From Mycobacterium innocens (GTDB lineage Bacteria; Actinomycetota; Actinomycetes; Mycobacteriales; Mycobacteriaceae), in NCBI RefSeq assembly GCF_900566055.1, contig NZ_UPHQ01000192.1, positions 1-57,669 on the forward strand: 57,669 bases of DNA. Direction: 5' to 3'. The number at the start of each line of letters is the position of its first letter. The stretch's first letter is position 1. The notes beneath the pieces are model-generated. The model was not told the origin of the DNA. It made no database searches and saw only the letters and a list, made by a program, of their open reading frames with translations. The position numbers and the translations under genes were made by a program. Below, in pieces: positions 45,139-53,985 of the stretch.

Positions 45139-46625
45139 GCCGTCCCATCGAATCTCCCGTCACCCCCAATCCACTGGCCGACGGCATCCCGTTCGGGACC
45201 AGGTTGCAGGAGCTGGCCAAGCAACGAAGCGACGAAGCGGCCCTGACCACCGTGGCGCCCGACGGCAGCACCCGCACGCTGACCTTTGCCGAACTCGACG
45301 CCCGTGCCAATCAATGGGCGCGGGCGCTGGACGCCAGTGGCGCCCAGATAGGTTCTCTGGTCGCCATCGCTATCCCCAACTCCGTGCACCTCGTGCTGAC
45401 CATACTGGCCTGCTGGAAGATCGGCGCGGTTCCGGTTCCCATGCACTGGGACCTACCCGAGTGGGAGCGGAACCGAGTGCTGGACGTGATCGACGCCGCC
45501 GTCGTGGTCGACGAGAAAAGCCGGTGGGAGCTGGATGTGCGTGCCGCCGTGGAGCCGGAAAGCCCAGTGCCCGAAGCTGTTTCCCCGACCGCCCATGGAA
45601 TTTGCAGTAGCGGGTCAACCGGCGTTCCCAAGGTGATCCTCAACCTGGCGCCGTCGCTGTGGACGCCTCAGCACAGCGAGCCGTTTCTGTCAGCCTGGAC
45701 GCCGGTGGCCCAGCCCCAGACCATCCTGGTGCCCGCGCCGATGTACCACACCAATGGCTTTGCCACCCTGCACTTTCTGATGGGCGGGGACCAATTGGTG
45801 GTATTGGAAAAGTTCGATGCCGCAACGGTTGTCGACACGGTCGAGCAATACCGAGTCACCAACTTCACGGCCACCCCGACAATGCTCAAGCGCATCGCCG
45901 CGGTACCCGACATCTATCGGCGCGACCTGTCCAGCATCGCCTTCATCCTGCAGGGCGCCGCCGTGATGCCGCCGACGCTGCTGCACACGTGGTTCGAGCT
46001 ACTGAGCCCGGAACAGATTGTGATGGCCTACGGCATGACCGAAAATCTCGGGCTCACCGCGCTGCGCGGCGACGAATGGCTGACGCATCCGGGCAGCGTC
46101 GGCCGCGGCTTCCGGGACACTGAGATCCGGATCCTGGACGCTGAACAGCAGCCGCTGCCGCCCGGCGAACAAGGCGAGGTCTACCTGCGCGCGCCGATGA
46201 GTGCGGGATACCGCTATCTCGGTGGCGCGCCGCCACTTCCGTCGACCGAAGACGGGTTTCGGTCGGCCGGCGACATCGGTCACTTGGACACCGACGGCTA
46301 CCTCTACATCACCGACCGTCGCGCCGACATGATCATCACCGGCGGCGCCAACGTCTTTCCGGCAGAGGTCGAGTCCGCACTGGCCGGCAACCCCGATATC
46401 GCCGACGTCGTGGTCATCGGCATCTCGGACCCGCACTGGGGACGCCGGGTCCATGCCGTGGTGCAAACCGCGGCGCCGCTGACCGAACAACAGGTGATCG
46501 AGTACGCCAAGAACCGGCTTGCCCCGTACAAAGTGCCCAAGACAGTGGAATTCGTCGATCAGATTCCGCGCACGGCGGCAACCAAGGTCAATCGCTCGGC
46601 CATGATCGCCGCCCGGGGCGGCTGA
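45135..46625 (+). CDS. Acyl-CoA synthetase, last gene of the ACAD operon
   Basis: The 496-residue ANL enzyme has CSSGSTGVPKVIL (ATP loop, with Cys-Ser in place of the usual Thr-Ser), VMAYGMTENLGLT (A5), FRSAGDIGHLDTDG (A7), TDRRADMIITGGANVFPAEVE (hinge region, trimmed) and IPRTAATKVNR (A10 with the catalytic Lys). ATG 45135 overlaps the previous stop by ATGA, making a five-gene translationally coupled operon from 40888. It is the second acid-activating enzyme of the island and may activate the entry substrate or a ring fragment. Confidence 0.92.
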   Translation: MSRPIESPVTPNPLADGIPFGTRLQELAKQRSDEAALTTVAPDGSTRTLTFAELDARANQWARALDASGAQIGSLVAIAIPNSVHLVLTILACWKIGAVPVPMHWDLPEWERNRVLDVIDAAVVVDEKSRWELDVRAAVEPESPVPEAVSPTAHGICSSGSTGVPKVILNLAPSLWTPQHSEPFLSAWTPVAQPQTILVPAPMYHTNGFATLHFLMGGDQLVVLEKFDAATVVDTVEQYRVTNFTATPTMLKRIAAVPDIYRRDLSSIAFILQGAAVMPPTLLHTWFELLSPEQIVMAYGMTENLGLTALRGDEWLTHPGSVGRGFRDTEIRILDAEQQPLPPGEQGEVYLRAPMSAGYRYLGGAPPLPSTEDGFRSAGDIGHLDTDGYLYITDRRADMIITGGANVFPAEVESALAGNPDIADVVVIGISDPHWGRRVHAVVQTAAPLTEQQVIEYAKNRLAPYKVPKTVEFVDQIPRTAATKVNRSAMIAARGG

Positions 46626-46748
46626 GCGTCGCAAACGGTGGACGTGCGGTGCGGAAATGCGTAGGCGTAAACGCCGGACACGCCGGTGAGACCGCTCTAC
46701 GCTCACTGGTAGCTCCCCCCGGCCCTCACCGTAGAGGAGGACGGTCCG

Positions 46749-48527
46749 ATGACCCACATGCTCACGCGGCCCGACATCGTGGCGACTGCTGCGGCAGACG
46801 TGGCGCAGATCCGCTCGGCGATCGGCGCGGCCAACGCCGCCACGGCGGCCTCGACGACCGGGGTGATAGCCGCGGCCCGCGACGAAGTATCGGAGCTCAT
46901 CGCGAGCCTGTTCCGGACATACGGCCAGGAATGCCAAGCCGTCATGACACAAGCTGGCGCGTTTCACGATGCGTTCGCCCAGGCGTTGGCCACCGCGGCG
47001 GGCTCCTACGCGCAGGCCGAGGCCGCGAACGCCGCCGCCGTGTCGCAGACGCTGGCCACCATCAGCGCACCCGTCCGCGTGCTGCTGGGCGGTATCGCGC
47101 CCGGCGCTCCGGGCACCCTGGCGTCCGCGGTTCCAGCGGCGGCACCGGTGAACCCCATCACCTTGGTCATGGGTGGCAGTGGGAACCCGATTCCTTCGAT
47201 TGATTATGTGAACAACATTGTCTCGAAATACATCGCGCCCGTTTTCACGGTCGATCCGAACCTGGTGCAGAGCTTTTTCACACCGGAGGGGTTCTATATC
47301 GATACCGGTGTCAAGACCTTGCCCCTCAACGTGTCGGTGGCTCAGGGCGTCACTATCCTGACCAACACGCTCGTCGGCACTAACCCTCCCTACGCAGGGC
47401 TGCTGACCAGCGGAAACACTGTCAACGTGTCGGGCGAATCGCAGAGCGCCATGATCTCCTCACTGGTAATGCGGGCGCTCAACCCCACCAACTCGGGGGC
47501 CGCCGGAAGCCCGTACTTCAACAATTTGAACTTCACGTTGGTCGGTAATCCGATGAACCCCAACGGAGGCCTGTTCGAGCGTTTCGTCGGGCTCAGCCTC
47601 CCAAGCCTGGGGATAGAGATGTACGGCGCAACCCCAGACAATTCCTTCCCGACCACGATCTACACAATCGAATACGATGGCGCCGCCGACTTTCCCCGAT
47701 ACCCGATCAATTTCCTGGCGGACCTCAACGCCTTCATGGGCATCCAATCCCTGCACGGCCAATATGCGACTCTGACCCCCGAGCAGCTTGCTACGGCAAT
47801 TCCGTTGACCAACACGGTGGGCCCCACCTCGACCAGCTACTACATGATTCCCACCGATAATTTGCCGCTGCTGGACCCGGTGCGGGCAATTCCATTCGTC
47901 GGGAAGCCCATCGCAGATTTGGTCCAGCCGAACTTGAGGTATCTGATCAACTGGGGCTACGGCGATCCCGCCTATGGCTGGTCGACCTCGCCGCCGAATG
48001 TGCCCACCCCGTTCGGAGTGCTGCCGCCGCTCAGTGCCACCACTTCCCTGCCAGGCTATTTGGCGATCGGAACCCAGCAGGGAATCAGCGCGTTCATGAA
48101 CGACATCAGCGCCGGGATGGCGACGTTTCCCGACCTCCCGGCCGCGCTGCTGGCGGCTCCACTGGGCGCGGCCGGCTCACCGTCGCTGCTGTCCGGGCTC
48201 TCGCCGGCGGCGTTCTCCCCGACCGACTTCATCCACTTTCTGCAGTCAACGAACACGACGGTCACCAACTTCATCACCAGGACCGCTGCGACCACCTACG
48301 CGGCGCTGCTTCCGACAGCCGACATCGCAAATGCGGTCTTCACCACGGTGCCGTCCTACAACGTCAACCTGTTCCTCAGCGGGATGGAACAGGCATTCAC
48401 CGGCGACCCCGCCGGTGGGCTGGTCTACGCGTTTGGCGCTCCCATAGCGGCTGACATCGCGTTGGGTACCCTCTTAGCCGGCTTCCAACTCAGGTCGTTC
48501 TTGGGGATAACCAGTCAGTTCGTTTAG
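46749..48527 (+). CDS. PE-PPE-domain hydrolase of the PE family
   Basis: The 592-residue protein has an N-terminal PE domain (residues 1–~100) with the ESX secretion motif Y87-x-x-x-E91 (YAQAE), then a PE-PPE (PF08237-type) alpha/beta-hydrolase domain. GMGGSGNPIPS and the nucleophile elbow GESQS (Ser231) fit the serine esterase/cutinase-like members such as PE16 of M. tuberculosis. ATG 46749 has AGAGGAGGA eight bases upstream. No PPE or ESX gene is beside it, so it must use a distant partner. A lipid or acyl-ester substrate on the cell surface is expected from the family. Confidence 0.9.
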   Translation: MTHMLTRPDIVATAAADVAQIRSAIGAANAATAASTTGVIAAARDEVSELIASLFRTYGQECQAVMTQAGAFHDAFAQALATAAGSYAQAEAANAAAVSQTLATISAPVRVLLGGIAPGAPGTLASAVPAAAPVNPITLVMGGSGNPIPSIDYVNNIVSKYIAPVFTVDPNLVQSFFTPEGFYIDTGVKTLPLNVSVAQGVTILTNTLVGTNPPYAGLLTSGNTVNVSGESQSAMISSLVMRALNPTNSGAAGSPYFNNLNFTLVGNPMNPNGGLFERFVGLSLPSLGIEMYGATPDNSFPTTIYTIEYDGAADFPRYPINFLADLNAFMGIQSLHGQYATLTPEQLATAIPLTNTVGPTSTSYYMIPTDNLPLLDPVRAIPFVGKPIADLVQPNLRYLINWGYGDPAYGWSTSPPNVPTPFGVLPPLSATTSLPGYLAIGTQQGISAFMNDISAGMATFPDLPAALLAAPLGAAGSPSLLSGLSPAAFSPTDFIHFLQSTNTTVTNFITRTAATTYAALLPTADIANAVFTTVPSYNVNLFLSGMEQAFTGDPAGGLVYAFGAPIAADIALGTLLAGFQLRSFLGITSQFV

Positions 48528-49060
48528 CCGCTGCGCTCAGTGGGCCGGGCGGTCGATGAGCCGGACCAGCTGGTGCCCGGCCAGCGCACCCTCGGCGGTT
48601 CTGAACCACCGACGGTGATCTGTTCTGTTCGGGTGACCCTCGCGAAAGGTCCATTTCGAGCCTGACATCACTGCGAGTGCCGCGGCCGCCGAATTCGCGG
48701 TGACGTCAAGCACTGCGCGCAGCACCAGAACGCCTCAGCGCCAGTGGAATTGACCTCTGCGTGCGCGTTGACTCATGGAAACATGCCCGCTCTTCGGCGA
48801 CAAGCCAATGGGCACAATGAATTTGTCGCTGACAGGCGGGCGAAACGAGACACTACAAACCCGTGGAGACTGATGTTGCCGATGGAAAAGCCGCGGTTGC
48901 GTCCTACAACTTGGGGCACTAGAGCAGCGCCGGGCCTCCCGCTGGCCAGCTTGGTCGAAACGTTCACGGGTCTGCGGCATCGCGATGCGAGGCACCATCT
49001 CGAGGTCCGCGCTGAAACGGACAAAATAACTATTCTGGCCACTTTGGCTATACTGGTGAC
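48528..49060. other. Gene-poor stretch before the toxin–antitoxin pair
   Basis: I see no convincing gene here. A 62-codon leftward frame (48537–48725) has no family likeness and no ribosome-binding site I trust. The right end, 49021–49060, is the antitoxin promoter. Confidence 0.6.
49030..49060 (+). promoter_or_regulatory. Leaderless antitoxin promoter with repeated operator
   Basis: TATACT at 49049–49054 is a near-consensus -10 box; a start site seven bases on would be the A of the antitoxin ATG (49061), so the transcript would be leaderless. CTATTCTGG (49030–49038) and CTATACTGG (49048–49056) are 18-bp-spaced direct repeats with one covering the -10, a layout for autorepression. Confidence 0.6.
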
Positions 49061-49417
49061 ATGCCCACTCTGACCTACCGAAACCGCACCGGGGAACTCG
49101 TCGACGTGCCGACCGTCGCCGCCACGCGGTTCAAGAACCAGTTCGGCGCGGTCCTCGAGAAGGCCATTGCCGAGGGTGCGGTCGCGATCACCAAGCACAA
49201 CACGCCGAAGGCGGTACTGGTGTCCTACGCCGAGTTCGAGGTGCTGACCCGCGCGGCTACCCCTGCTCTGGACGAGTTGACCGAAGAATTCGACCGCCTG
49301 CTGGAACGCATGCAGACGCCAAAATCCAAGGCCGCGATGGCCTCGGCCTTCGATGCCAGCCCGGAACAGCTGGGGCAGGTCGCGGTGAAGGCGGCCCGCG
49401 CGAAGCGGCGGCGCTGA
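49061..49417 (+). CDS. Phd/YefM-family antitoxin
   Basis: The 118-residue protein has the Phd/YefM-like N-terminal DNA-binding and dimerisation pattern VAATRFKNQFGAVLEKA followed by VAITKHNTPKAVLVSYAEFE, the core of the fold. The C-terminal half is helical and ends in a very basic KAARAKRRR tail, expected to cover the toxin. It begins at the leaderless ATG and is followed, in the same reading frame and without a gap, by the kinase-like toxin. It is therefore the antitoxin and probable autorepressor. Confidence 0.9.
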   Translation: MPTLTYRNRTGELVDVPTVAATRFKNQFGAVLEKAIAEGAVAITKHNTPKAVLVSYAEFEVLTRAATPALDELTEEFDRLLERMQTPKSKAAMASAFDASPEQLGQVAVKAARAKRRR

Positions 49418-50044
49418 CTGAGCCGGCTGTACGTCCTTGCCGGTGTCAACGGCGCGGGCAAGAGCACCATCGGCGGCGCGATGTTCCGCGCGTCCGGCGC
49501 CGACTACTACAACCCCGACGAGGCGGCGCGGAGGTTGATCGCGGCGAATCCGGGACTCGATCAGACCACGGCCAACGCGACGGCGTGGCGTCAGGGTAAG
49601 CGGCTGCTGGAACGGGCGATCAACGAACGCCTGGATCTCGCGCTCGAAACCACACTCGGAGGAAGCACCATGCCCCGGCTGCTCGCCGAGGCGGCATCAC
49701 AAGGCATTGAGGTGCGGATCTGGTATGTGGGATTGGCCAGCCCGGAAGCCCACATCGAGCGAGTGCGGCGGCGGGTCGACGCGGGTGGCCATGACATTCC
49801 CGAAGCCGACATCCGGCGTCGGTGGCGGCACAGCAGGTTGAATCTGGTGCGGCTGCTGCCCGTGCTGACCGAAGTGCGCATATACGACAACTCGCACGAC
49901 GCCGACCCGGCCGAAGCCAAGGCTCCCCGCCTCATGCTCGTGATGCACGTTGTGCGGGGACAGATCGTGGGTCCATCGGATCTGTCGTCGACACCCGGGT
50001 GGGCCAAGCCGATCGTCGCCGCGGCAATTGAGCTGCACGGTTGA
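49418..50044 (+). CDS. Zeta-toxin-like P-loop kinase
   Basis: The 208-residue product reads as a zeta/AAA-type kinase: Walker A GVNGAGKST (residues 9–17), ADYYNPDEAARRL, and the RVRRRVDAGGHDIPEADI and RRRWRHSRLNLVR segments typical of this toxin group. Zeta toxins phosphorylate UDP-amino sugars or other small molecules. The only codon that keeps the P-loop is CTG 49418, immediately after the antitoxin TGA and in frame with it; the first ATG (49481) removes the whole Walker A. So either CTG is used, or ribosomes reading through TGA make an antitoxin–toxin fusion, or the toxin is not made. Confidence 0.78.
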   Translation: MSRLYVLAGVNGAGKSTIGGAMFRASGADYYNPDEAARRLIAANPGLDQTTANATAWRQGKRLLERAINERLDLALETTLGGSTMPRLLAEAASQGIEVRIWYVGLASPEAHIERVRRRVDAGGHDIPEADIRRRWRHSRLNLVRLLPVLTEVRIYDNSHDADPAEAKAPRLMLVMHVVRGQIVGPSDLSSTPGWAKPIVAAAIELHG

Positions 50045-50120
50045 CGCGGCGACAACCCAGCGGCCGCGCACGTCGAGCATAGTTAACCTTGTCCGGGGCG
50101 GCGACGACCAAGGCAAGCAC

Positions 50121-52013
50121 TTACCACCACCGCTGCGGGCCCAGTCGCAGGCACTTCTGCAGGGCAGCGTCGGCGGCGCGCACCGCGGCTTCCTCGATGC
50201 GGTAGACGGCAGCGATATCGGCGAAGCGGCCGGTTGTCAGGTTCGCGCGTTGGCACACCATTCGTTCGATTCCGGCCGCGATCGCCACCGGGCCATGTGA
50301 TTCGACCAAGGCGCCCTCGTCGGGCAGCCGCCACAGCGCGGCAAGGCAGCGCAGAACGGCGGGCAAACCGAACACGGGAATCACGCTGCGCCAGAGCAAT
50401 TCGCCGACAGGGCCGAGGGGCAACCAGGGTTGCGGCGGAGCGTGCACGGCCCTGCCGCCCGGTCCCAGCACCCATCGCCTCAGGCGCGCGGTCTCGAACG
50501 GCCGGTCGTAGGGCAGAATCTCGTCGATCTGTGCGGCGTCTCCAACCACGTGCCACCGCAGCAGGAAGGGAAAGCGCAGTCCCGCTGCGGTTTCCACGTA
50601 GCCATGGGACGCATGGTGCACCCCCGACGAGGCGATTGTGCTGTGGCTGGCGACGGCGAACAGGCCCTCGGTCGGCATAATCCCCACCGCCCACGCGGCG
50701 CCCGAGGGACCGTACAGCCGGATCGCAGCCGCCGCCGGCGAATCCGGCGCACACATCCGTGCCAGCCGCCGGTCATTGCGGACCACCGCTTCCCACACTT
50801 TTCCGGTCAGCTTGTCGCCGAGCTTCGGAATTTTTTCCGGGGCCGGGCCGGAATCGGCGCGCACCGGCAACGATCGCGGCGTGGGCGTCTGCGGTTGTGC
50901 AACAACCGGTTTCGCCTTCACCGCTGGCTTAGCCGACGCTCTCGCGGGCTCAGGCACCACCCGCACCGTCGGCCGCGGGACGCAGCCAGCGCACCGCAGG
51001 CCCGTTTTCGTCGCCGCCAGCCGCTCATCGGCACCACAGTGTGGGCAGGCGATGTCGGCGAACCGGGCCAGTGGAATGAGCCAATCGAGAGTCAGCGGGT
51101 AGCGCCGGTCGCCGCGACGAACGTCGACCGGCAACCGCCATACCGGCACCTCGTAGATGTGCAGCCGATAAGGCCGAATCTGGTGGCTCCCCTGGTACTT
51201 CTCCCGAGTCTCGCCGATCCGTCGGCCACGCTCGATGCGTACACTGTCGGCGCGTGCGTCCAACAGCTCCCAGCGATCGGCAGGCGCGTTTGCGCGCCGA
51301 CGCTCGATCGTCGCGAGCGCATCACGGTAGTACGCCTCGACACGTTCCAGCTCCTCGTCGCGCGCCTTGACGACGTCATCCGCGAGCTGGGATCGCCGCC
51401 GCTGCGCGCACTGCTCGATAACCTGATCCGCGAATCTGACCGCCGCGGCCAGGCCGTTGAGGGAAGGCGAACCATCTTTCGGCACCGTCGGGATGGCGGC
51501 GAGCCTGGTAGTGACGTGGGTCGGGAGCTGGCGCCGGGACTGCACATCCACCCAGCACTCGGCGCATTCCTGGTAGTGGTCGTCACTGGACAAGGTGTAG
51601 TCGACCAGCACGCCGAGGCGCAGAATCGCGCGAACCGACCGGGTCGGTGCGCCGGTGGCGTCGATCCGCCCATGCTCGACGGTGAACTGGTCGCGGGCCA
51701 TCGCCTGCAGCTGCTCGGCCGCCGGCGGCAGCGCGGCAGCCACCGCGACGGTCAGCGCGGCGACGTCACCCACGGCCAGCACCTCGTCGGCGCAGCGACC
51801 CAGCGCGGGATGCCCCGCCGAGAGCAGGGTCGCACCGTCCTCGCGGGCGACATCGGGATCGGCGGTGACCCGCAGCACCTCCGGCAGCTCCAACATCGTC
51901 TGCAAGTCTGGTGGGAGCACCACCAGCGTCGTATCGCCGCCCAACTCGGTGAGCCCGCCGCTTGCCTCGACATACCGCAGCCAAAAGCCGAGTCCCACAT
52001 CGGTGCTCGTCAC
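50121..52013 (-). CDS. Zinc-ribbon protein coupled to a SNF2-type helicase
   Basis: I do not recognise this 630-residue protein as a named family. Residues about 330–350 hold a Cys4 zinc ribbon (CPHCGAD … CAGC), preceded by a helical region rich in charged residues (QRRRSQLADDVVKARDEEL) and followed by a Pro/Ala-rich linker and a mixed C-terminal domain ending LRLGPQRWW. The helicase stop and this gene's GTG start overlap by four bases (GTGA), so the two are made together. A partner that recognises nucleic acid or substrate for the helicase is likely. It is a candidate component of an uncharacterised DNA-processing or defence system. Confidence 0.8.
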   Translation of the reverse strand: MTSTDVGLGFWLRYVEASGGLTELGGDTTLVVLPPDLQTMLELPEVLRVTADPDVAREDGATLLSAGHPALGRCADEVLAVGDVAALTVAVAAALPPAAEQLQAMARDQFTVEHGRIDATGAPTRSVRAILRLGVLVDYTLSSDDHYQECAECWVDVQSRRQLPTHVTTRLAAIPTVPKDGSPSLNGLAAAVRFADQVIEQCAQRRRSQLADDVVKARDEELERVEAYYRDALATIERRRANAPADRWELLDARADSVRIERGRRIGETREKYQGSHQIRPYRLHIYEVPVWRLPVDVRRGDRRYPLTLDWLIPLARFADIACPHCGADERLAATKTGLRCAGCVPRPTVRVVPEPARASAKPAVKAKPVVAQPQTPTPRSLPVRADSGPAPEKIPKLGDKLTGKVWEAVVRNDRRLARMCAPDSPAAAAIRLYGPSGAAWAVGIMPTEGLFAVASHSTIASSGVHHASHGYVETAAGLRFPFLLRWHVVGDAAQIDEILPYDRPFETARLRRWVLGPGGRAVHAPPQPWLPLGPVGELLWRSVIPVFGLPAVLRCLAALWRLPDEGALVESHGPVAIAAGIERMVCQRANLTTGRFADIAAVYRIEEAAVRAADAALQKCLRLGPQRWW

Positions 52014-53785
52014 GACGCCGCACCTGCGTTCGCTGAGCGGCGACCCGCCGCGCCCGGCTGCGCCGCGCTTGCGGTCGCCACGAGGAGGTCGACATCTTCC
52101 CGGCTTTTCACATAGCTGCGTCCCGCCTCGGCGAGCGCGTTGCCGAGGACGTCGAGTCTTCGCTCGAACTCGTCGTCGTCTACGGCATCGACGAACGCGT
52201 CGAAAACCTCGTTCTCGAAATCGAAGTCATCGTCGATCCGGCCGAGGATCATGTCGAGTTCACCGACGACGAGTTCGAACAGGTTGATCTTTGCCTCAAG
52301 CACATACATGATCTTTTGTTCGACGCTGCCCCGGCAGACCAAGTTGGTCAGCGTCACGTCGTGTTCCTGCCCGACGCGGTGCAGCCGGCCGAGCCGCTGC
52401 TCGATCTGCATCGGGTTCCATGGCAGGTCGAAATTCACCATCACATGGCAAAACTGCAGGTTGCGACCCTCACCCGCCGACTCCGTCGACAGCAGGATCG
52501 GCGTTTCGGCGCGGAACGCCGCGATGGCCGCCTCCTTCTCCGAGCGGGTGAGGCTGCCGTGATACAGCGCCGATGACAGGCCGGCCTCCTTCACCGCAGC
52601 GGTGAGCACGTCCAGTGTTTGCCGAAACCCGGTGAACACCAACACCTTTTCGCCCCTGCCGACGTGGCGCGCGAGCAGTTCTACGAGCACCCGCACCTTG
52701 TCCGGTTCGCGGATGGCCCGGGCCCGTTCCGCGAGGTCGTTCCAGCCGAGCTTCGCCAGCGTGGGTGCGGCGGCCCCGGGACTGGAACCGGCCAGCCGGG
52801 TCAGCCCGCGCAAGGCAAACCTGTTGAGTCCGGACCCATCCGGGAACCGCCTCGCCGCTGCCCTGACTCGCCGGACGATGTCGGCGTAGAGACCGGCCTC
52901 GTCGGCGCCGGGCGTCACCAAGATCGTCTCGGCCAGCCGAGGCGGCAACATCACGGCGACCTCGCTGCGGCGATGCCTGACCATCACCTCATTGGTCCGT
53001 ACGCGCAGCTCCTCCAAGTTGTGCGGTCTCGAATCGACCGATGCCGCGCCATGTTTGGCGCGGAACTGGGCCGGTGTGCCGAGCAGTCCCGGTGCGACCA
53101 GGCTGACCAGCTGGTACAAGTCCGACAGCTTGTTCTCCACCGGCGTCGCCGTCAGCATCAGCAGATAACGGGCGCGCAAACAGCGCGCGAGCTTGCCAGA
53201 CGCGCTTCGGGGATTGCGGAGCCGGTGCGCCTCGTCGAAGATCACCAGGTCCCAATCGGTTTCGGTCAGCCTGCCCAACAGGGGATCGCGACGAGCGGCG
53301 GCGAGCGACGCGATGGTGACCGGCCGGTCCATCCCAAGCTCGGCGGCCGGTGTCGACCCGGATTGGACGATGGTGGTCGGCAACCCGAATTTCCGCTCGA
53401 GTTCGTCACGCCACTGGTCGACAAGCCCCGCCGGAACGACTACCAGCACGCGGTCGGCGAGCCCGCGCATGCGCAACTCGGAGGCCACCAACCCGGCCTC
53501 GATCGTCTTGCCGAGCCCGACCTCGTCGGCAAGGATCCCCCGGCCGCGCATCCGCTGCAGCACGGTGCGCGCGGCCCGCAGCTGATAGTCGAACGGCTCG
53601 AACCGCAACCGAGGCACCGCAAGGAAGGTGTCAAACCCCGGCCGTGCCCAGACCTTGACCGCGTCATCGACGATCGCCGGCCAATCCGGTTGCTCCCGTG
53701 CGCCATTGCGTAGCCGTGCCAGCAATGGCAGGTAGGCGGTCAGCTCTGATGTGGACGTCTCTTCCGCGGCGATCGTGACAGTCAT
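52010..53785 (-). CDS. SNF2/RapA-like DEAH-box helicase
   Basis: The 591-residue protein is a complete superfamily 2 SNF2-type ATPase: motif I DEVGLGKTIEAGL, motif II IFDEAHRLRN, motif III LMLTATPVEN, motif V STESAGEGRNLQFCH and motif VI QIEQRLGRLHRVGQ. That set is close to RapA/HepA proteins that move on DNA. ATG 53785 is preceded by GGAGG five bases upstream; longer in-frame starts lie in the divergent TetR-fusion promoter. It is first of a two-gene operon with the zinc-ribbon protein. No methylase or nuclease is adjacent. Confidence 0.9.
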   Translation of the reverse strand: MTVTIAAEETSTSELTAYLPLLARLRNGAREQPDWPAIVDDAVKVWARPGFDTFLAVPRLRFEPFDYQLRAARTVLQRMRGRGILADEVGLGKTIEAGLVASELRMRGLADRVLVVVPAGLVDQWRDELERKFGLPTTIVQSGSTPAAELGMDRPVTIASLAAARRDPLLGRLTETDWDLVIFDEAHRLRNPRSASGKLARCLRARYLLMLTATPVENKLSDLYQLVSLVAPGLLGTPAQFRAKHGAASVDSRPHNLEELRVRTNEVMVRHRRSEVAVMLPPRLAETILVTPGADEAGLYADIVRRVRAAARRFPDGSGLNRFALRGLTRLAGSSPGAAAPTLAKLGWNDLAERARAIREPDKVRVLVELLARHVGRGEKVLVFTGFRQTLDVLTAAVKEAGLSSALYHGSLTRSEKEAAIAAFRAETPILLSTESAGEGRNLQFCHVMVNFDLPWNPMQIEQRLGRLHRVGQEHDVTLTNLVCRGSVEQKIMYVLEAKINLFELVVGELDMILGRIDDDFDFENEVFDAFVDAVDDDEFERRLDVLGNALAEAGRSYVKSREDVDLLVATASAAQPGAAGRRSANAGAAS

Positions 53786-53930
53786 GAGGCCTCCCGGCGA
53801 CCAGGTTGGCATTTGCTTGCGCAGGACGGTACCCGCGACCACCGACATGACCGACGACCCACGCCGAGCTGTGACAAATGAGGCCGATGCGGTTCTGGTG
53901 ACGCGCTTGACGACAGCGGCGCCAATACAC

Positions 53931-53942
53931 GGTAACCTCATT
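53931..53942. promoter_or_regulatory. Half-palindrome operator in front of the TetR fusion gene
   Basis: GGTAACCTCATT matches GGTAACGTCATT inside the palindrome at 55023–55041 in 11 of 12 bases. It lies 44 bases upstream of the TetR-fusion ATG. Confidence 0.5.
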
Positions 53943-53985
53943 CTCGCCGTTGTTGTCAGCGGGCAAAGTGAGGAGACAAACGCCT

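Noticed and set aside
48537..48725. 62-codon minus-strand frame
   Set aside because: No family likeness or ribosome-binding site; too short to support without orthologues.
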